Assembly: GCF_002288925.2 (NCBI RefSeq)
Contig: NW_022098000.1
Location: forward strand, 3,062,234-3,126,233
Direction: 5' to 3'
Length of the DNA: 64,000 nucleotides
DNA from: Delphinapterus leucas
Taxonomy: Eukaryota; Chordata; Mammalia; Artiodactyla; Monodontidae
Shown here: one piece after another, positions 58,617-64,000 of the stretch
How the letters are laid out: the number at the start of each line of letters is the position of its first letter
Numbering within the stretch: position 1 is the stretch's first letter
Translations under genes and position numbers: made by a program
The notes under the pieces: model-generated
What the model was told of the DNA's origin: nothing
Seen by the model: only the letters and a program-made list of their open reading frames with translations
The model's database searches: none

Positions 58617-59407
58617 TGCATGTTTTTTGGACACCAAATACATGTTATTTCTCATACCAATTCTCCAATTCTCTCATACCAACTGGATGTCCAACAATTC
58701 AATCCTATTCTGACACTACCTGCCTGAAGTTAGCATCTTTTCCCAAAAGTTAAAGGGTTTAGTCCCCAAAGCGGCTCCCACTTCAAACCCCAGCCGAAGT
58801 GGGGTTCCCAGGCAACCCACACATCTGCCCAGCTGACAACAAATTTGAAGTTTCCACTGATCAGCACCCTCACCACCCCAGTTTCAATAATTTGCTAGAA
58901 CAACTCATAAAATTCAAGAAAGTGCTCTACTTACTATTATAGTTTATTATAAAGAACGTCAATGAACTGCCAGAAGAAGAGGTAGATAGAGTGGGGTCTG
59001 GAAGTGTCCCAAGCACAAGAGCCTCTTGGGTGTACCACCCTCCTTGCATGTGGATGTAGTCCCCAACTCAGAGGTTCTCCAAACCCCGTCATTTAGGGGT
59101 TTTATGGCCATTTCATTATGTATGCATGATTGATTAAATCATGGGCATGCGTGATTGGATCTCCAGCTCCACTCCTCTCATCAGGGTTTGGGGGTTAGGG
59201 CTGAAATTCCCAACCCTCTAATCATATGGCTGGTTTTCTGGCAACCAGCCCCCATCCTGAAGCTATTTAGGTACCACTCCCCCCTCTCTCCACCAACCTG
59301 AATCATTCCATTAGCATACAAAAGATGGTTAAGTTCCAAGTGTTTTAGGAGCTCTGTGCCAGGAACCAGGGACAAAGACCAAATATTTATATTTTTATTA
59401 CACCACA
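58617..59407. mobile_element. Solo LTR of an old endogenous retrovirus-like element
   Basis: A 791-bp block begins TG and ends CA, and a perfect 5-bp duplication GATGG (58612-58616 and 59408-59412) lies where the host L1 sequence is interrupted. This is the structure left by recombination between two LTRs. No internal gag, pol or env is present. Five-base duplications fit ERVL/MaLR-type elements, but I cannot name the family. Orientation is not assigned. Confidence 0.75.
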
Positions 59408-59522
59408 GATGGAAAAAGATATTTCATGCAAGAAGCAACCATAAGAGAGCTGGCGTATCTATACTAAGATGAGACAAAATAGACTTTAAGACAAAATGTG
59501 GCTAGAGACAAAGGACATTTTA

Positions 59523-60616
59523 TCCTGCAAAGAGGAGTTGGTGGCTGGGAAGAAAGGGAGAGTCAGAAGTTAGGATGCTTGCTTCCCCTATAGGATGGCT
59601 CAGGAACTTGGCCAGCCCCAGTATGAGCAGTGCCCGTTAAGTCAAAAATGTTCCAGGTATATGATCTGGGGAAGGTCAGATCAGGAAGAAGACATTGCCT
59701 CTAATTCCTTTCCTCACCAACCTCACAGTTCAGTCTGTAACTTTAATCCTGGCCTCCCTATGAACCCTCAGTGGAGATGATTTCCTGATCATGCTGAGTC
59801 ATAAAAAAATGCACAGTTTCTATCTTATTAGGAATAAGATTGAGAGAATATAAACTACTTGGTCAGATGGTAGTTCAATTTAATGGTTGACTGGAATTGT
59901 GTGCCTTGAAGATGACTAAGCTGAGGAAAAGAAATGAACAATCATGAATGAATGGGAGAAAAGCACTTGAGAAAATGAAAGCTATTTTAATATATCTTAT
60001 GGAGGGCAAAATTCTTTCATTCTTTTGCTATCTTAATGACATAGTGATAATAAAACCAAAGGATGCATCGATCTTTCAAAAAAGATGTTTTATTATGAGT
60101 GGGTGGGTTTTAGTGCATAATGTTATATAAAATATTTTATCATGTGTTCACCATAGCACTATCAAATGGTATTTATTTAGCATTAACACAGATGATAAAT
60201 TTATCACTTCTGTTTTTTTAAAGTAGGTGCAGTTCTTGCTTGTTGAGATTACACCATAAAAATTTATTTTATGAATTAGATTCATTCCTAAATTGTGAAG
60301 AGAAGATTGTATAATGAACAATTTCCTGGTGATTCATGCACAGCTTTGAAGAAGCATTCATTTTGGCTCCAATCAAGTCAGGTCTAAGGTAAGTTTGGAA
60401 GAATGACAACTTTGGCATTTTTCTGTAAGAATGGAGAAAACCAGAACCCAAATCACAGAAATTGCACATTATAAAATCTGTGACTCCCAATGTAACCTTG
60501 GCCTTTCTTATCAGGGAATTATGCTACTTTAAAATGAAACTTTTGTGTCTTTAATTGGGAATTGGAGCATTGGCTTATTTCCATTGTGCAAACTTTAAAA
60601 TAATTCCCATTAAAAT
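59523..60616. other. Unique sequence
   Basis: No supported gene or repeat. Confidence 0.4.
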
Positions 60617-60631
60617 CTGTATTCCTGTTTT

Positions 60632-60832
60632 TTTTTTTTTTGCGGTACACGGGCCTCTCACTGTTGTGGGCTCTCCCGTTGCGGAGCACAGGCTCCAGAC
60701 GCGCAGGCTCAGCGGCCATGGCTCACGGGCCCAGCCGCTCCGCGGCATGTGGGATCTTCCCGGACCGGGGCACGAACCCGTGTCCCCTGCATCGGCAGGC
60801 GGACTCACAACCACTGCGCCACCAGGGAAGCC
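60632..60832 (-). mobile_element. CHR-type tRNA-Glu SINE
   Basis: Reverse copy with a perfect 15-bp duplication CTGTATTCCTGTTTT (60617-60631 and 60833-60847). CpG-rich and little decayed. Confidence 0.92.
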
Positions 60833-60847
60833 CTGTATTCCTGTTTT

Positions 60848-61459
60848 GATAGGACAGTAGGCTTAATCAGGGTGACAAATCTTTGGCACTTGACTGGTGT
60901 AATATTATGTAAAACACGATGACTGATATTTAGAGGCTACATTGGTTTAAATTAATTACTTCAGTTAACTAGCAATTAATTTTAAATAAATTGAATTGTT
61001 TCCATTTAAAATGTGTCCTGTCTCAGCTGTCCCTGCACTGAGAAAGCCTTATTCTCAGAAGCAGTTAATATATGAGTGCAACGTCAATTTTACGGAGCTC
61101 TGAGTAAATTTCACCTCATAGGCCTCCTTGATATTTGCAAGGCAGAGTCCCTCTGAGAAGGAGTGTCAGTGCTGGGTGCATTCAGGGCGCCTGGCCCTGC
61201 CCTCCCATTTTACAGATGAGGATGGTGGGGCCCTTTGAGTCTCCCTTTCCTTTAACCCCCAAGTTAACTGGTCCCTAACATCTGACAATTTTGCTTTCTG
61301 AATTGTTCTCTGGTTGGTTTCCTCTTCTCTTTCCCCACTCCCATGGTTTATCCATGGCTTCATCAGATTTAATCTGTAAATCTGGTTTTCCTATTTTCTT
61401 TTCATTTCCTTTAATATTTCCTTCACATCCTCCAAATTCAGTTATTTATAAAGCAAATC
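60848..61459. other. Unique sequence
   Basis: Nothing recognised. Confidence 0.4.
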
Positions 61460-62235
61460 TTGAAAAGAGACTCAGCATCATCGTTAATCGTTAAGGAAAT
61501 GCAAAATCAAAACCACAATAAGACACCACCTGACACCCACCACATAATACACACACACCATCAAAAACAGAAGAACAAGTGCTGATGAGGATGTGGAGAG
61601 ATTGCAGCCCTCATACATTGTTGGTAGGAACGTCAAACAGTGAAGCTATTGTGGAAAACAAGCTGGTGGATTCTTCAAATTTAAATAGAGTTACGATATA
61701 ACGCAGCTATTCCGGTCCTAAGAATATACTCAAAAGAACTAAAAACAGGCACTCAGACAACACAAATATTCATAGCACCACTCTTCACATTAGCTAAAAG
61801 TGGAAATAATCCAAATGCTCATCAAAGGATGAACAGTTAGACAAAATGCGGCATATCCATACAATGGGATATTTATGACTCAACCATGAAAACCAGTGAC
61901 GTACTGATACATGCAACAACATGCATGAACCTGAAAAACATGCTATGTGAAAGAAGCCACAGAAGATAACCTATTGTATGATTCCATTTATATGCACTAT
62001 TTAGAATAGGTAAATCTATAGACACAGAAATAAGATTAATGGTTGCCAGAAGCTGGGGCGGGGGGAGTGACTGCTTCTTGGGTACAGAGTTTTCTTTTTA
62101 GGTGATTCAAATGTTTTGGAACTTGATATACATGGTGGTTGTACAGCATTGTGAATGTACTAAATGCCAGTGAATTGTGCACTTTAAAATGGTAATTTTA
62201 TGTTACAGGAATTTCACCTCAATAAAAAAATTTTT
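61460..62235 (+). mobile_element. Old L1M LINE, ORF2 end and 3' UTR
   Basis: GTTAATCGTTAAGGAAATGC, TGCTGATGAGGATGTGGAGA and GGATGAACAGTTAGACAAAA are ORF2 C-terminal text, followed by an L1M 3' UTR ending CACCTCAATAAAAAAATT. 5'-truncated and inactive. Confidence 0.75.
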
Positions 62236-63500
62236 TTACGTGGATGACGGAGGCAGAAAAGGTCAGAGTGATGCCAACGTGAGAAGGACTTGACTCGCCT
62301 TTGCTGGCTTTGAAGATGGAGGAAGGGGTCATGCGGTAAAGAAGCTGGAAAAGGCAAAGAAATGGATTCTCCTCTAGAAATTCCAGAAGGAACTCAGCCC
62401 TGCCACACCTTGACTTTAGCCCAGTAAGACCTGTGTCAGACTTGTGACCTGCAAGATAATACATCTGTGTTGTTTAAGCTGCTAAAAAAGGCCATGTTAA
62501 ATTCCCTTCCTTGGCACCTTCATAGCATCTCGGATGTGTGGCTTTCCTTGCAGTTGGCTCTGGGCTGATTATGTGTAGCTTGAGGTCAAGGCATACCTTT
62601 AATCCCCAAGGCCTATACCACACTCTCCCCAAATTCCTGCAGAGATAGTGCTTATAAAAGTTTGTTGAATGTATCAATGGACAAAATTTAGTCCAGAGAG
62701 GTGAAGTGGCTTATAGGGAATTATTAAGAGCTGGGAGTGAGTCTTCCTTCCAGGCTGGTGCTGTTATGAGCTGCCTAATGCAATTCAGCAAGAAGAACTT
62801 TCCTGCAATTGTATCACATATTTCTATTCAGGATGTGTTTTTTGTGGACCAGGACACTCTAGGAAAGTATTACCTTTTCTCTCTATTCTCCCTTTCCCCA
62901 TTGTTCCACAAGTGTGGATGTTTGTTTTGGCTTAGAGAAAGTTTTTGTAATTAGGCCGGAAGCAGAAGTTGCCAGTGAGATATCTCTCTTTCTGGCTTTT
63001 GTGTTTTCTAACGCCTCAGATTTGACAGGTTTATGCTGAGCTCTTTTAAGGACAATCTGAGGAAGAGAGATTTTTTTCCCTTAGATCACAGGAGAGAAAT
63101 GGGGTGTGTGTGGTGGTTGCACCTTAGGCCCTGTACCTACTTCTGGTGCAGAAGAAAAGAGCAAAGAGATTCTGTTTAAGGAAGCAGGTGGCCTCACCCG
63201 TGAGGACATCAGGGTGCCGTGAGAAACTGACCACCATAAGGTCCTGACATTTTGGATCCTGGTGTGACTGCATGTTAGAGGGGTTTTGGAAGGATGGATG
63301 CCACACAGATTGGCAGAAAAGGGGTTAGGAATTGTATTTCATTTAATCTAAGGGAAAACATTTTTAAATGAATATTTCTTGCATCTTTGAATTTGTGGAC
63401 TAAGATCCATACTCACATGTAGATAAATGGAATAAAAGTATCAAGCTACTCGGAGGTGGTCTAAAAGATCCTCCTACTCTCTAATAAGAAGTCCTGTTCT
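62236..63500. other. Unique sequence
   Basis: No supported gene or named repeat. Confidence 0.4.
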
Positions 63501-63620
63501 GGGACTTCCCTGGTGGTCCAGTGGTTAAGACTTGGCGTTTCCACTGCAGGGGGCACAGGTTTGATCCCTGGTCAGGAAACTAAGATGCCCACATGCTGAG
63601 CAGCCAAAAAACAAAACCTG
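63501..63620 (+). mobile_element. CHR-1-like tRNA-Glu SINE, short
   Basis: GGGACTTCCCTGGTGGTCCA, TTAAGACTTGGCGTTTCCAC and GTTTGATCCCTGGTCAGGAA, ending in CCAAAAAACAAAAC. An older subfamily than the GGGCTTCCC copies. No clear duplication. Confidence 0.8.
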
Positions 63621-64000
63621 CTTCAACATCTGAAATGATCCCATTGTAGCTTTTTAAAAATTATGATGATCCTAAAATTACTGAAGGAGGCAATGGTGCA
63701 ACTGGAAGGATGATTAAATAGGAAGTCAAACACTTGGGCTGTTCCCAGGAACAGGACCAGATGATGAAGGCAGTAGCTGGCCTTCGAAGGTGACCCTCCG
63801 GGTGGGTGCTTCTTTGGCCCATTTCCTCTGCCAGGTTCTGAAATAAGGTCAGTGTTGGCAGGCTTGTTGGGTCCTTCTCAAAATCTGTGTGAGGATCTTG
63901 GATGGGTATCAAGAGACCTATTCTGCCTCTGGATACCTGGGTTAGAAGGGTGGGGAATGAATGTGATAATGAAGCATGGAGTATTTGATCAAACCATCCA
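63621..64000. other. Unique sequence
   Basis: Nothing supported. Confidence 0.4.

Larger units (their letters stand above)
54275..59522 (+). mobile_element. Old L1M LINE host of a nested stack
   Basis: Segments in order: ORF1 (about 54275-54890), a long inter-ORF region (54890-54991, 55232-55715, 55948-56086), then after Tigger1 the ORF2 start (58463-58616, with TGTGCTGTCTAAGAGAGACA), and after the LTR more endonuclease-domain text (59408-59522, AAAAAGATATTTCATGC, AAAATAGACTTTAAGACAAA). Each break coincides with an inserted element, so one ancestral L1 is reconstructed. Its 3' part is absent. Confidence 0.7.

Noticed and set aside
1..64000. CRISPR array, prophage, operon or toxin-antitoxin locus
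   Set aside because: No regularly spaced identical repeats and no bacterial gene organisation. The window is mammalian.

Overview
The window is mammalian nuclear DNA, most likely from a cetacean. It carries eight copies of a ~200-bp tRNA-Glu-derived SINE of the CHR type that expanded in whales and dolphins. Most are similar to one another, keep A-tails and have readable target-site duplications (TSDs). The AT-rich background, the many L1 fragments and the old MIR, L2, Tigger1 and LTR relics all fit a placental mammal. Nothing bacterial, plasmid-like or CRISPR-like is present.

No complete host protein-coding gene can be shown. The host-gene candidates are: (1) a possible minus-strand last coding exon at 215-813, with a good splice acceptor and two AATAAA signals just past its stop; (2) a clear, heavily decayed septin-2 processed pseudogene on the minus strand at 29815-30808; (3) weak exon-like open frames on the minus strand at 19188-19655 and about 19920-20102. 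These would be isolated exons in an intergenic or intronic landscape. Nothing suggests that they work together.

Layout. 1-1000: candidate terminal exon. 2.24-5.43 kb: internally deleted L1 (minus). 5.5-7.8 kb: MIR/L2 relics with one SINE. 8-10 kb: old L1 (plus). 10-12.9 kb: MIR, MER5A-like and L2 relics. 12.93-16.85 kb: L1 (plus) with 5' UTR, partial ORF1 and the ORF2 3' part, inserted into a MIR and itself hit by a SINE. 17-29 kb: mostly unique sequence with SINEs and L1 tails. 28.8-30.9 kb: L1 tail beside the septin-2 pseudogene. 30.9-32.8 kb: old L1. 33.07-42.8 kb: a long ancient L2 (minus) split by three L1 insertions, the largest of which (35.7-41.8 kb) is a near full-length young L1. 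43-46 kb: L1 tail, microsatellite and unique sequence. 46-50.1 kb: degenerate L1 (plus). 50.6-51.1 kb: MLT1-like LTR. 54.3-59.5 kb: one old L1 carrying two SINEs, a full-length Tigger1 with TA duplications, and a 791-bp solo LTR with a 5-bp duplication. 60.6 kb to the end: SINEs, an old L1 tail and unique sequence.

The strongest unusual signals are a chimeric block fused to the 5' side of the young L1 inside that L1's target-site duplication (41.38-41.76 kb), the septin-2 retrocopy, an unexplained ~230-bp insert inside an L1 3' UTR (about 29.01-29.23 kb), and the nested stacks, which give a relative order of insertions. I found no convincing new multi-gene biological system. Repeat family names come from recognition by eye, not from a database search.
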